This document shows positions 21,412 through 33,360 of a stretch of DNA of 64,000 bases, in pieces. The stretch is from Nageia nagi (Eukaryota; Pinophyta), in the NCBI GenBank assembly GCA_050084985.1, contig JBITNC010000001.1, positions 154,008,001-154,072,000 of the forward strand, in the 5' to 3' direction. Under the pieces are notes generated by a model. That model worked only from the letters and a program-made list of their open reading frames with translations, was not told the DNA's origin and did no database searches. The translations under genes and the position numbers were made by a program. The number at the start of each line of letters is the position of its first letter. Within the stretch, counting starts at the first letter, position 1.

Positions 21412-22799
21412 GTAAGAGTTATCTATTAAATATTCCCTCTTTTCTGGATGCTTGTAGTCAGCTTGGTATATGGAGATAATATAGTTTGTTGGTTTCATTA
21501 AGCTTTCCGTTAGCTGCAACAAATATTTTACTGTTTATTTGTTAGTGAGTTTGTTTTAGCCTTTCATTAGTGAGATATCAATATGCATAGAATCTTGGCT
21601 TTATTATTCTTCTGGAATGATATGGTAAGTATGATATTCTTTTAGAATGAGATGGTAAATAATAAATATCTTCTTTTTTCTAAATGGAAATGATAAATAG
21701 TTGCACTTATAATCATCTAATAACAATGATAAGGCAGAGGCTTCTTGAGACTGTCCTTATCTTTATTAATTCTCATTTAACTGGATGCTTTCGTGCTGGC
21801 TATCATCTTCCGATGCTCTCACTTCTTCATCTGGTAATCCTAATCATGAAAACTGATGTATCATGCATTTGCATCATCCAACCTAAGGTGATCTTCCTTA
21901 TCATCGTGTGTGTCCATTTTTAGGCATTGTTTTTCATAGATGTATTTGTAACTAAGCTTTCTTAAAAACATTTTAAAAAAGGATCATTCCCTTCCTTATT
22001 TGTTGGTTACAAGAATAAATCCTATTTATAATAAACTTGGAGTCCAAATTAAAAGTAGAGCAAGTTGTATGGATTACATGCCTCCCAATGCTTTAGTCCG
22101 TTTTACTTTGTAGAATAAGAGTAGTACATTTCATAATTGGTAAATGAAGGTGTGAATTCTTGTTAGAAACAGTTGCAATAGTGCTGGTATGGGAAGCAGT
22201 TGAAGCAGATGATGTTATGACTTATAAGCTAGCCTGCATGAAGCTTTTGCATTCTATTTCATATAAAGCCCATGAAGAGTTTAGTAAATGATCAATGTAT
22301 CTTGTGAGTTGGATTGGCTTTATACACAGGAGTTTTATCAAGCACAAATTACGAAAAATACCACATGTAGATATTCTAGCTGATTTTATTAAAATTGAAT
22401 AGGTAGCAGAAACTGGGAAGTGATTTCTGCATAGCAAAGACAAGGTCCACTCTTCACCCTGTGAAGAGAAATATCTGACTATTAGGAAGTATTAAAAAAA
22501 TAATAGCATACTGTTGTGCTGCACAACACACCTCAAGATGCAGCATTTTGGGGATCCTATTTTTTGCAAGGGCAATGAGGTGCATTGCCTTGAGATTGGC
22601 TTTTGGTGACGGATAGTTCATTCTAAAGAGTGCAAACATGATATTAGGGAGTGATTCAAGGAGATCATGCGACGAAGACACTGAAGAGTATCAAAGTATC
22701 CAATTGCCAATTTTGCGGCTAAGGAGCCAGGATCTGAGAGCTACTTACAGAGCACAAATTTTTGGCTTTAGAATGAGATCAGCAGAGATGGGGTCGTTT
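21412..22799 (+). other. intron sequence, no feature seen
   Basis: Start of the 8.16 kb intron after exon A. AT-rich, with short open frames only and no recognised repeat or gene. Confidence 0.4.
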
Positions 22800-23230
22800 T
22801 CTATTAGTTTTGAGCCCGAAAAAGGCGAGCATGGCCAAAAGGTGCATTTTTGTCAAGTTTGAGCCTAAAGAGCCAAAAAATGGTCAGTAGCACAAAAAAG
22901 CACATTTTGATCAATTTTGAGCCCAGAAGTGGTCAGTATGGTAAAAATGTGTTTTTGCACAGTTTGAGCCCAGAATGCTCGAAAATGACAAAAAATGCAA
23001 AGTTGAGTTCCAAGTGCTCAGAAATGCCCAGAAATGATTGTTTTTGCACATCTTGAGTTTGGAAAGGTCGAAAATGTAGACTTTGAGCTCGAAATGCCCG
23101 AAATGATCATTTTTTTACCATTTGAACTCGAAAATGTTTGGAAATGGTCAAAAATGCATACTTTGAGCCTGAAAATGCCGAAAATGGTCGGAATTGCACC
23201 GTTTGGGGCTGTAAAAGATGAGAAAGATCG
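22800..23230. repeat. irregular 40-58 bp tandem repeat
   Basis: TTGAGC/TTGAG anchors recur at 22810, 22859, 22917, 22964, 23003, 23053, 23083, 23122 and 23163. Units resemble TTTGAGCCCGAAAATGCYCG followed by AAAATGGTCARAAATGCA. It is a degenerate minisatellite inside the intron, possibly part of the same old LTR as the next array. Confidence 0.65.
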
Positions 23231-23299
23231 GGAATGTACAGTATAGATTGGAATGGATTAGGAAAGTAAGTTTGAGCATCCTTAGGGGATGAAATAAAA

Positions 23300-25010
23300 A
23301 CATTAAAGTTTTTGGCATCCAAGAAGCTTCGAGTTGAGCCTAGAAAAATAAGTTTTTCCAAAATGCTCAAAATGAATATCCGAGAGAAAGGTGTGATGCC
23401 AAATAATAAATTAAGGCAATTTTGCTCTTGGAAATTTCGAAAAAACTCAAGTTTTTCCCTCCAAAAAGTTAGGGGGAATTTTTCAAGTCTTCCCTCACTT
23501 CACCAAATCTCGAAAATGGTCTAAAACCTTCAAAACTTATGCATACCTTTTGGGAGGCCCAGATTGAGTCAAAAGTGGAATTTTTGAGCTTGGGAGCATG
23601 GAGATTGCGATTCTACATCAAATTGTTCTTTCAAGTTCGCAATTTCGATGAGTTTCGCTCCACCAAAAGTGGAAAAAACAGGAAAATGAGCAAAAATGAC
23701 AGCCAATAGGAATTCTTCAAATTTTCCAAAATTTCAAAAATGTCAAAATGAAAATCTAAGAGAAAGGTGTGATGCCAAATCCAATTTTTGGCACCTTTGC
23801 TTTCAAAATTTTTGAAAAAAGAAACAAATACCCCTCAAAAAGCTAGGCGTAGGTTTTACCTCTTTTCCCTTATTTGGCCGAATTTCGAAAATGGTCTATT
23901 CCTCCTAAAACCTGCGCCTACCCTTCTTGCACCCTAAAATTGCAAAAAATTGAGATTTTTGATCTCCATGGGGTGTAGGATGGCATTTCACACAAGTTTA
24001 ATGATTTGAGTTTTCCAAAAAAATGAGATCTACTTCCTCAAATCATCAAAATTTGATCAGCCAATGAGAGAGCTCTAAAATTTTTTAAATTTCCAAAGTT
24101 GGCTAAATCAAAATAGAAGAAAGAGGTAGGGTAGAAAATCCCAATTGAAGCAACATTGCCTTTTGCAATTTTGCAAAACAATCAAATTTTGCCCCTCAAA
24201 AACCTAGGCGACAGTTTTGGGTGATTTCCCTCAACTTTTCAAACTTCCAAACTTGCTTAAATGTCCTAAAACCTATGCCTAGCTTGGGAGTGCCTATTTG
24301 TGCTCAAAAATCAAAATTTTTGACCCTAGGAGCATGGGAAACCCAATTTTGAACGAGTATCATGTTTTAAGTTTTTGGAAAAAAGTGGATCTACTTCCTC
24401 AAAATCACAAAATTTGGATCAGCCAATGGGAGAGCTTCAAAATTTTCCAAAATTGTCAAAATCAAAATTGGGCCATTTCACCAAAGTTCTCAACTTGCCC
24501 AAAAGTCCCAAAACCTGCATCACGCATCAAGAGGGTTTAAAATTTGTCAAAAGTGGAGTTTGTGAGCCTCATGGGGTGTAAATTGATTTGAGTACTCATT
24601 TTCCTTGTGAAGAAAAGTGATTTGGGCCCAAAAAAAGTGAAAAAAAACAGAAAAAAATTCTCAAGATCCAAGATCTAAAGGCTGAAAATCTTCACCTTTT
24701 TTCAGAAAAAAAAATAAATTGGAGATCATGTGTGGAATAAGGATTCAAGCACTTTGGCCTTTGAAATTTTTGAAAAAAGAGGAAAATCATGCCCAGAATG
24801 CCTAGGCACTCATTTTCCAAGTTTTCCCACCTTTGGCTTTCATCATCTCAAAACTTCCCAAAAAGCTTAAAATCCCATCCTTCATCCATCCATGGGGTCA
24901 ATTCCACTTTTTAAATTTTTTTCAAATTTCGGACCCCCCATCTCTTTTGAAAAATACATCAAAAATTCACTTTTTCAGAAAAGTTTCTAAGAATTCCTTC
25001 AAAATTTGCC
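23300..25010. repeat. degenerate ~360-bp tandem repeat, 4-5 units
   Basis: Anchors: GTGTGATGCC at 23391 and 23767 (376 bp apart), and AGCCAAT at 23701, 24059 and 24421 (358 and 362 bp). Other phrases recur once per unit: CCCCTCAAAAAGCTAGGCG-type, AAAACCTGCGCCTA-type and GGAGCATGGGA-type. The last units (24480-25000) are more decayed. The array is followed directly by a promoter-like LTR segment. Confidence 0.72.
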
Positions 25011-25640
25011 AAAACAATCAAATCAAGGGCAAATCAAAATTGAAGAAACGAGCTCAAAAGATTGATGAGCAGATCCAGAACAGCGATTTGATACTCCAAA
25101 TTTTATCAAATTGATGCAAAATGCCTCAAAATCCATGTCAAAAGGCATCAATTTTTGTAAATATTTTATTTCAAGCATATTTTAGTGGGATGAGTATTGT
25201 TCTCCCACTAAATGATATTGTAATCTCAATTTAGCATTTAAATTAGCATTTTAGCATTTTTCTAGAAATTAGGGCAACACTTGAAAATTTGACCTAATTT
25301 TGCCTATAAATAAGAGGCATGGGTCTCATTTTCACGAGAGCTCATTTTGTGAAAAAAGTGAAACTTTTGCAAAAGAGGAGCAAATTGATGTATCTTTGCA
25401 CAACTCTTTTCTAAGTTAATACAAAGTGGTTAAGGCAAAGATCGAGCTTGTTTATCCATTTATGGTGTTGTGAATTATTTCTTAAGAATTATCATCGTTC
25501 GTTTGACACTTTTTCATCCTTCCTTTGAAAACTTGCGAGTTTTAGGGAATGTATCATTGCTTTATCCTTTAAAGTATTGGAAATCAATCTTTGATAGTTG
25601 CTTGGTTTATGACATGCATGTTAGATGAAGTATACTGAAT
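25011..25640 (+). promoter_or_regulatory. LTR promoter-like segment with TATA box
   Basis: TATAAATA at 25315-25322 precedes AAGAGGCATGGGTCTCATTTTCACG, which looks like an R-region start. The layout (array, TATA box, short transcribed leader) is that of the U3/R/U5 of a large gypsy LTR. A Tat protease fragment follows 400 bp later in the same orientation. LTR ends and target duplication were not found. Confidence 0.45.
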
Positions 25641-25974
25641 TTATTTCCTATTGTATGACATCAAACAAGAGATTTACATCTAAACTCTTGTTCTTCCCAT
25701 GTTCTTCCACCATGTCCATTTGGTTGCATTGATCTTGCTTGCAAAGTACCAAAAATTGGCATTCCTACCCACTCCTCTTTGGAACAACTCGAACATAGTT
25801 TTTTGTTCGCAAAGCTTGATGAATTGGATGAAATCCCTAAGCTGATCTGAAAAGGATGAACTTTTTAGACAATGCTTTATCGTGGTGACCAGTTTTGGTA
25901 TCTGACCAAGTATTCGTTTCCGTTTCACATGTGTAGTCTCTCAGTTTCCAGTATTTTATTTATGCTTTCTTTAT

Positions 25975-26537
25975 GCTCCATTTATGCTTTCAAACCCATG
26001 GTAGATGGCGGTGCAGTAGAAAATGTCATGCCATATGAAACATGTAAGAAGCTCAAACTACTAATAGTGGAAATCCCTAAAAAGGTTACCCAATTAGATA
26101 AATCGGAAGTCAAGGTTATTGGTATGGTGATGGATGAGCACATTCAGATTGCTGCCAACCATCGTATTGTACAATACATCGATATACAAATAGTGGATAT
26201 TCCAGAGTATTACAGGCTGATATTGGCAAGAGATTGGTCGAGTACCTTGAATGGGTACATCACCATAGACTACTCTCATATATGGTTACCATGGACAGGA
26301 GTAGCAAACCAAATCTGGATTGAATGAGAGCCAAGGTTGAAAGAGATGATAATTGAATACAACAACCTCAATGAAGTTTTGGTTACTCAACAAGACATGG
26401 GAGTCTATTCATTCAATGTGAACAAGCCTACAAATGAAGTATCTAAGGCTTACAACCCTAGACACACTGTGAAAGAGCAATGTGGGCACTCAAGAGGGAT
26501 AATTCAAAATCCAAGCATCATGCAAGTAAGGATCTAG
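25975..26537 (+). pseudogene. Tat-like protease fragment
   Basis: The translation carries MVDGGAVENVMPYETCKKLK (active-site loop D-G-G with the N-x-MP signature), LDKSEVKVIGMVMDEHIQIA and PEYYRLILARDWSSTLNGYI. This is the same protease as at 820-1290 but better preserved, and it continues with an LPWTGVANQIWIE linker. It stops before any RNase H or RT, so only this piece remains in the intron. Confidence 0.75.
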
Positions 26538-27796
26538 CATTATAGATTAATGGTAGACATTCTAAACGCTATTTTCCACCTTGAACAAATTTGCAGTGTT
26601 GTACTATAGTAGAATAGATTATTTTTGCTTTAGCATTTTCAATTTGCGGATATAATTAACTTAGGAATTTTGTACGAGCTCTTCGGGATACTTGAGCATT
26701 TAAGCTCTATGACAAACAATGGTTTGCTACCAATCGGTGAAAATCCAAAACTAAGCTACCTCATCATAAAAATAAATTTTCCATTATTAATCTTTCTTTT
26801 TCAATATATAAGAAAGTATGATGAGGAGTATTGATGTTAAATTGGGGAATGACTTTTGTTAGTACCACAAGGAAGGGCCCTCTAGGGTGACTTGACGTAA
26901 TTAAAGATCATGTTGAATGGTTGGCTTTATTGCACATTATTTGCATGTGGATTCACTACATATGCATTTTTTTGGAATGTATGCTAAATTTACATCTATG
27001 GCATGCACTAGAAACTTTATTTTAATATTTATAGGGTTCTAATATGTGTAGGGAATCACAATGGAAATATATATGGGTAGTGGAAAACTTTGACTAGAGA
27101 TAGTATCCCTATTCCCTTTTGTGAATGAAATCTTCATTTGGTTTCTTACTTTTACCACTTGTTATTATTGGGTTTTGAAGTTGCTAAAGACAATCCTATT
27201 GCTTACGTAATATAATGGAATAGGGTTGGAGTCATATGTGAGCTACTAGTGGAAACAAACATGATTGGTTTTAACTTAGGAGTAGGTTCTTTGAAGTTCA
27301 TCAAGTTTTTGGTGACCATAACACTTTCACATACTAGGAGTGGTTTAGTATGTATGCTAGTTTAATGATTGTTCCCTTAGGTTTACATTTAGTTGTTTGT
27401 CATATATGCATGTCTATCTATAATGGAGGTTAGTTTTTATTGTTTATTGACAAGTTTGAAAACTGGTCTTGTAACACTTTCATGAACTATGATACACTTG
27501 AATGCCATGTTGAATGAGATGCTCACTTGGAATGATGACATAAATGAATAAGATGGTCATTTGACAAGTAATAAGCATTTGTTTTTCAAAAATGAGGTTT
27601 TTTCATTACTAGAGGAATATACCAAAGCTAATTAACTTTTAAGATTGAGAATTATTGGGATGCACTTATCTCCTCTGATAAGTAATGATTGTGGGAAAAT
27701 AACAAGTAGAGTGTGATGAAGTTGAATCTCTGCAAAGTATTTGAAAAATGAGGATACTAATAGACATGAGGAAGGATAGTTCAAAAATAAGAAATG
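26538..27796. other. intron sequence, no feature seen
   Basis: AT-rich sequence without recognisable coding or repeat structure. It probably contains decayed retrotransposon debris, since a protease fragment lies on its left. Confidence 0.35.
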
Positions 27797-27801
27797 GAGA
27801 A

Positions 27802-28968
27802 TGTGAAGTCCCCCTTGAATTTGTAATGGGACCCATTGGGTCATCTTGTAATATAGTAGTATAGTGTGTTTTCATGTACTTCACTGTAACTTAGGAAAGG
27901 AATAATAATGGGTCCTGTGGACCCCACTGTGAGCCCCAAGTGGGACGTCTCCCTCCTGAATAGTAGTTTTGGCTTGTGAGTTGTACAGAGATCCCAAATT
28001 ATGAGAATCCTGATGTCTATGTATGTGTTTATGGATTGGGCAGACTTCAGCATGATTGCATTGCATTGGGGAGGGTCCCATGTCAGCTTAAAGGGCCTTT
28101 ATGACCCCTACATCAACTTAAAGGGCCTTTATGACCCCCACATTGGCTGGTTTGACCATCTTGACCCCAATGTTGGATTAAGAGGGACTTGGGATGATTT
28201 CGAGGTGAGCTCCGAACATAAGGAAAAGTATAAATAGACATGAGGGCCTCATTGCTAGTTAGTTGTTGATTATATTTCTTGATACCAGACCTTCAAGAAG
28301 AAAACTTAGTGGTGCTAAGCAATACATCCTAGGCACATCGTCTAGAGGGTAGGCAGGCATTGGGATCCCTGACTATCTACAAATTTGGTGAGTCACCAAG
28401 CCCATTCCAGTGGCATTCCAAGGATACACTTCTACCATTCAGTTGGTCGCTAGGTTTTGAGAAGGGCTCCTTCAATGGAGAGGAATTGAGGTCTGAGGGA
28501 GTGGATCTAATCGTATGGTTCAACAAATTGCAATGAGGATTTCTCAGTGGTTTTGCCCTAGTTGGCTCCTGTAAGGCCAATGTCTAGCTCTTGGAGAAAG
28601 GTCTTGTATTGTTGCTCATTTCCTATCACAATACAAGCTGTTAGGCATTGGATCTCAGCTTTGTGTTATTAATTCTATCCTTGTGACATCGTTGAGCATA
28701 TGGGTTTCATATTTGTATATGTGTTGTTGTTGTGGTGTTTGTTTTTGTTGGTATTCTATTGTAATCATTGTGGGTGCATGTAATTCATTAATTCATCATT
28801 GTGAGCAATTGTTGGGAGTCTAGTGTGATTGAAAGCCCTAGGAGGTTGACATCAGGCTTGTTTTGTTGTTGTGTGTCCTAGAGGGATAATGGTGTTGGAA
28901 ACCCTAGTTGGTGTGTTTGATTATTGTTTACTAATATTTGGTTTGAGGTTCATTTTGGACCATTATAG
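27802..28968 (+). mobile_element. solo LTR
   Basis: A 1167-bp LTR with TGTGAAGTCC...GGACCATTATA ends and a perfect 5-bp duplication GAGAA on both sides (27797-27801 and 28969-28973). It is of the same family as the LTR at 10299-11542. No internal sequence adjoins it, so it is the product of LTR-LTR recombination after insertion into the LAZ1-like intron. It shows the family motifs (AGCTTAAAGGGCCTTTATGACCCC repeated at about 28085 and 28115). Confidence 0.9.
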
Positions 28969-29574
28969 AGAACTAGAGTTTATAACAAGGTATTGATGGA
29001 AAAAGAAACACCACCAAGAAAGTTCTTAGAAATTAAGACATTTACATCATTATTTACAAGGTTATTGTAGACACTTAAAATTGCATTTAACTATCTAAAA
29101 TGACTTTATTTAAGCAATTTACCTAATTTATGCAAGAATACCAATTTTGACCATGTTGAGCTATACTGAATCAACTTAAGAAAAGTCTCCTAATTTAATA
29201 TTGCCTTATGTGCAGATTGGTCTAGGTGCTTAGGTGAATTCAAAATTGGATATCTCAACTCTATATAAGAAAAAAGGAAAAGCTCATTTAACATAATATG
29301 GTAGGTGGCTTTGAAAATATTGTTTTGTTGGAATTGCATGATTGTACTGAACATATTTATGTTTACTGAGCTTTTTAGTCAAAGGTAGAAGCTCCTCTGG
29401 TGATATACTCCAATACTTGGTTTTAATTTATAAATTTATAGTAAAAAAGGTATTATTAGCATAGTTATTCCTGAAATTGAATTGGTTGGCATTTGGCCTC
29501 TAAAAGTATGCAAGTATAAAATGAATGCAATTGCATGTGGCACCAAGGAATAAAAAATGCTACCTTTTCTTCAG

Positions 29575-29762
29575 GTGGAGAAGAGGGAACCATAGAGTTT
29601 CTTGAGAGACAATCGACTGGCAAGCTTAGTGTGCCACTATTGAGAAACAATCAAACTAAGAAAGATGTTATTAGGCATCCTTTTCCTGTGAGTTTAATGA
29701 TTCAGCCATGGGTCCTCAGCCAAGAATTTTACAGAGCTGTAAAGTTTGGTATTGTACAATAT
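29575..29762 (+). CDS. LAZ1/TMEM184-like (DUF300) protein, internal exon B
   Basis: Starts after TTCTTCAG and encodes GGEEGTIEFLERQSTGK, a variable loop, then HPFPVSLMIQPWVLSQEFY and RAVKFGIVQY. It matches the LAZ1 family through the GGEE-TIEF-ER motif and the HPFP...KFGIVQY block. It ends CAATAT|GTGAGT (phase 0). It adjoins exon A across an 8163-bp intron. No stop or frameshift is present in the three exons, which argues for a functional gene, but the protein ends are missing. Confidence 0.88.
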
Positions 29763-29869
29763 GTGAGTATACTCAATAGTTTTATGTGCTCTTTTTTTAT
29801 ACAATGACTGTATCAAAGGCCTAATGTATTCTTGGCTAACCATATATTATTTCCTCTTTTTTGGTTCAG

Positions 29870-29958
29870 ATGATTCTGAAAATGCTCTGTGCCTTTTTAG
29901 CATTGGTGTTGGAACTCTTGGGTGTCTATGGTGACGGAGAATTTAAATGGTACTATGG
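29870..29958 (+). CDS. LAZ1/TMEM184-like (DUF300) protein, internal exon C
   Basis: Follows a 107-bp intron (acceptor TTGGTTCAG). It encodes MILKMLCAFLALVLELLGVY GDGEFKWYYG, a membrane helix followed by the signature GVYGDGEFKW loop. It ends TATGG|GTATGTC (phase 2). The family continues with a YPY/NFSQ segment; no such exon was found between here and 40 kb. The assembly gap at 30270-30292 lies shortly downstream, so the gene may continue beyond the window or be truncated. Confidence 0.86.
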
Positions 29959-30269
29959 GTATGTCAAAACTTGCTCAACATGAGCTTTCTTCATGACTTA
30001 TAGTGGTGCATTCTTCATTTGTTATTACTATAATGTAGCATTTAACCCTTGATAATTGTGGTAACCCTTGATGCTTGTGGTAGTTCTCTTGAGTTTGTAG
30101 CCCCACCGTGATGAGTTGTTTCTGGCTATTGCTGTCACCTCTAATTTGATGGATCTATTTCGTGATACGTATTTTTTTTTTGAGATACATAATTTGACAT
30201 TATAGATTGCAGGTTTTTATTTAAATATATTTTGATGTGCTCATATTGCAGCTTATACATATTTTACTG

Positions 30270-30292
30270 NNNNNNNNNNNNNNNNNNNNNNN
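30270..30292. other. run of 23 N (assembly gap)
   Basis: Undetermined bases. True length unknown. The sequence character changes across it, from intron-like T-rich to CA-rich repeat. Confidence 0.99.
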
Positions 30293-30699
30293 GGCTTGAA
30301 ACTCAACATATTCACCTAATGTAAAAAATAATGCAAAAGAGATTCAACCTTCCTTAATTTTCCAAAATTACCAACATCCAACCTCCAATGGATGATTTTT
30401 TTTAGACTCATAGCAAATTGAGCCTCTTATACACCCAACATCACACTTCTAGTATCAAATTTTAGACAAAACAATAAGTTTACTCCAATTTCACCTCCTC
30501 AGAACTCCATGGTGTATATACCATCATGTAATTTAGTTAATATTAATAAATTGATACTCCTTTCCAATGACCCCCTTACTGTAACTTATAGCTCTAATTT
30601 TCCATAAAATGATGGCCAGTATGTCTAATAACCCTATAACCTTATCAATTTTTATCTTTTATGATGAAAATTAAATACTTCTTACAAGTAATTTTTCTT

Positions 30700-31500
30700 A
30701 TGATGTAGTCCCAATACTTAATTGGCCTCAATAAGCCAATGTCCCACTTCAGGTGCTTCCAAAATGTAGTAAAAGTTTAAAAAATCCTTATAAAAACTCA
30801 ATATTTGGCCTCCAATGACTCCAAAATGTTAAGTGACTTTCAAAATCTATCTTAGACTGCCATGTTCACCTCAAAATAGCTCTAAAGTGTAGATCCAACT
30901 TCAAAAGTGCCCTTAATATACTAATGTTTAGCTCAAGGGGACCTCAAAATGTGGAAAGAGCCTCTAAAGATGCTTTAAAATACCAACATCTAGCCTAAAA
31001 TGGTCCCAAAATGTAGCAAGGTGTCTAGGAATCCCTCTAAGACTCCACTATTTAGCTTGGTATGGTCTTGGAATGTTGAATGATCCTCAAAACACTCCCA
31101 ATATAACAATGTCTACCTTAATATGGACTCAAAATGAAGTATTGACCTTCAAAAAGCACTCAAAGTACAACATCTATCTCCCAAATTATTAAAAAAATAG
31201 AATGAAGCTCAAAAATTCCCCTGGTATGCCAACATCTGACCATAAATGATAATTAAATGTAATATAGGCCTCAAAATTCTCCTAGTTGGCTAATGTCTCC
31301 CTCAAGTAGGTCCTAAAATGTAGAGCAAGCCAAAAAAATACCCTAAAAAATGCAATGTCTAACTTTAGGTGGTACCATACTACAGCTTAGCATATAAAAA
31401 TACCCTCATAAATGTAATGTCCTCCATATAATGTTGTATGAGCCTCAAAATGGCTCCTAAAAAACCAACGTTTAACTTTAGATAAGCTTAGAATCTCTAG
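30700..31500. repeat. 61-62 bp tandem array, about 13 degenerate units
   Basis: The anchor CCAAYRTCTARCC-like recurs at 30735, 30799, 30859, 30919, 30983, 31044, 31106, 31167, 31229, 31289, 31352 and 31413 (spacings 60-64), with a last unit at about 31465. Each unit has the form CCAACATCTAGCCT then AAAATGGTCCCAAAATGTAG then a CCTCAAAA-type run. The flanks 30293-30700 look like decayed units of the same kind. Confidence 0.85.
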
Positions 31501-31930
31501 ACAAACCCTTATTCCTTCTTCAAACTTAGAATTTTTGAGAATGAACTTCAAACTTGAAATTAAAAGTGCAAATTTTTTGAAAGTGTACCTTTTCAAGCTA
31601 GACGAACCTCCTTAATACCTTAAAATTTGAACAACTCCTCTTCTTCAATAGGATAACAATATTTCTCAACAACTACCACTATGAGCACTATGATCTAGTA
31701 AAAATATCATAATGAATATCCTTCAATTTCTCCAACTCCTTAAGTAGCAACTCCTCAACTCTTACCTAGCAACAAGGGCAAGATCTCTAACTTCTCTCAG
31801 TAAATCTTCCATGTGTGATACCACTATGATGTGGGTATACTAAATCTTCAAACTCTCTTCAGTTCCAACTCAAGACCCTCTATAAATGATGCCCTTGATT
31901 ATATCAAGATGGTAGAATCAAGGCTTTTAT
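31501..31930. other. unassigned, probably retrotransposon interior
   Basis: No coding signal. Lies between the 61-62 bp array and a decayed primer-site-like sequence; a similar sequence (GTGATACCAC) occurs at about 31817. Confidence 0.3.
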
Positions 31931-33190
31931 ACCACTATGATGAGTTGTTCTAGGGCTCACTCCTCAAACATGTCCTAGAAGAGGTACATTTGACTTCTAG
32001 CTCTGAAATTGCTTTAAACAAGCTCAATCATGCATAAAATATCCAACGACTTGCTAAGAAAGGAAAATATGATATCGAACTTGCAAAAATACCTCCAAAA
32101 TACAACGTCTAATTATGATGAGCAATTATGAAATTAATGTAAGCAAATACCTCCAAAATTCTAACAACTTGATCAAGGAGAAAAAATAATAAGTAAACAA
32201 CACAAACTTCACTCTAGATCCAACATCACACTTAAAGAGCAAAATAGAGACTCTAGCAATGAAAAATTACTCCACAAACTCAATGTCCAAGGATAGTAGG
32301 ATATATAGTAAGATTTTGATAATAGAATGTAATTATATTGATAAATAAATGGTAGAAGAGCAATTATAATATTCTTATCAACCTAAGGAGCCTGTACCAA
32401 GACTATCTCCAATAGGGTTATGTTGGATGGCTCCAAGGCCTCACCAATCCCAAAAGCAATGAGGTGTATACCAAGTCTCCTCTATAGCAGCTGTGATGGA
32501 ACCAGCAATGTTCCTCTCAAGATGGCTAGAGTAAGTTTAAGAGTAGCCTCCTATCTCCTCAATACCTCAAATGCAAGTTTCCCTATAAGTGTCAAAGAAA
32601 GAGTTCTCATACTCAATCCAAAAAAGGGGGTTTAATATCAAAATCAACGTATCTCATAGTGACTATGAGTCCTTTTATACGCAAGGGTGATCATCTTCTA
32701 ATCTTGCATTGAGATGATCCAACAGTGGGGAGATATGATTCATGTCCTTCTATGTGCAACATCCAAGACGAGGAGCCTTGGGATGAATGAAATCACATCT
32801 AAGAGCCAAAAATGTCAATTTCCAAAAGAGGGTGATACCAAGGTTCGGTCAGAGTTCCAATGCCCAAGAGGGATGATTTAGAATCTTGGGATGTCCAATT
32901 CTCCAATGTGGGGGTGATATGAGCTCTAGATGCCAAATAGCCAAGTATGAGAGTCTTCCAATACCTTGGGATACAGTATTCCTCTTTTGTAGTGCCATGT
33001 CCATCCTTGGAGCTTCAAATATCCTCGTATTCAATGCAATCACATAGGGGATGCTCTATCTCAAAGAGGGGAGCACTAACGACTAGAGATACATTTAATG
33101 CCAATATTGTAATCATCAAGGTTAAAATATGCAATGCCTCTTTTAATGAGACTAATATTGCATGTACAACTATAATTGCATTGGTATTAT
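31922..33190 (-). repeat. decayed LTR with primer-site remnant
   Basis: 31922-31934 on the minus strand reads close to TGGTATAAAAGCC, like a decayed TGGTATCAGAGC site, and is followed by TATGATGAG where these LTRs begin (TGTGATGATC). Further right are LTR-like phrases (CCAATGTGGGGGTGATATG, about 32905) and a TTTTATACGC box near 32673. The right end was not found. The element would be in minus orientation, with the 61-62 bp array in its interior. Confidence 0.35.
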
Positions 33191-33360
33191 AAATAAAACA
33201 TTATTGGCATTTTAATAATTAAACTAAACATAAATAAATAAATTAAAAGGTCATTTATTCCATAATTAGAGCTTTGTTAAGTCTCTAAGTGGAATTTACA
33301 TCATTTTGATCATTTATACCATAAGATATAATGTACCCATTTTTTTAGGTGGAATTTACA

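Noticed and set aside
25680-25928. 82-codon minus-strand open frame rich in Lys and Phe
   Set aside because: No family resemblance, and it overlaps the leader of a + strand LTR/protease remnant.
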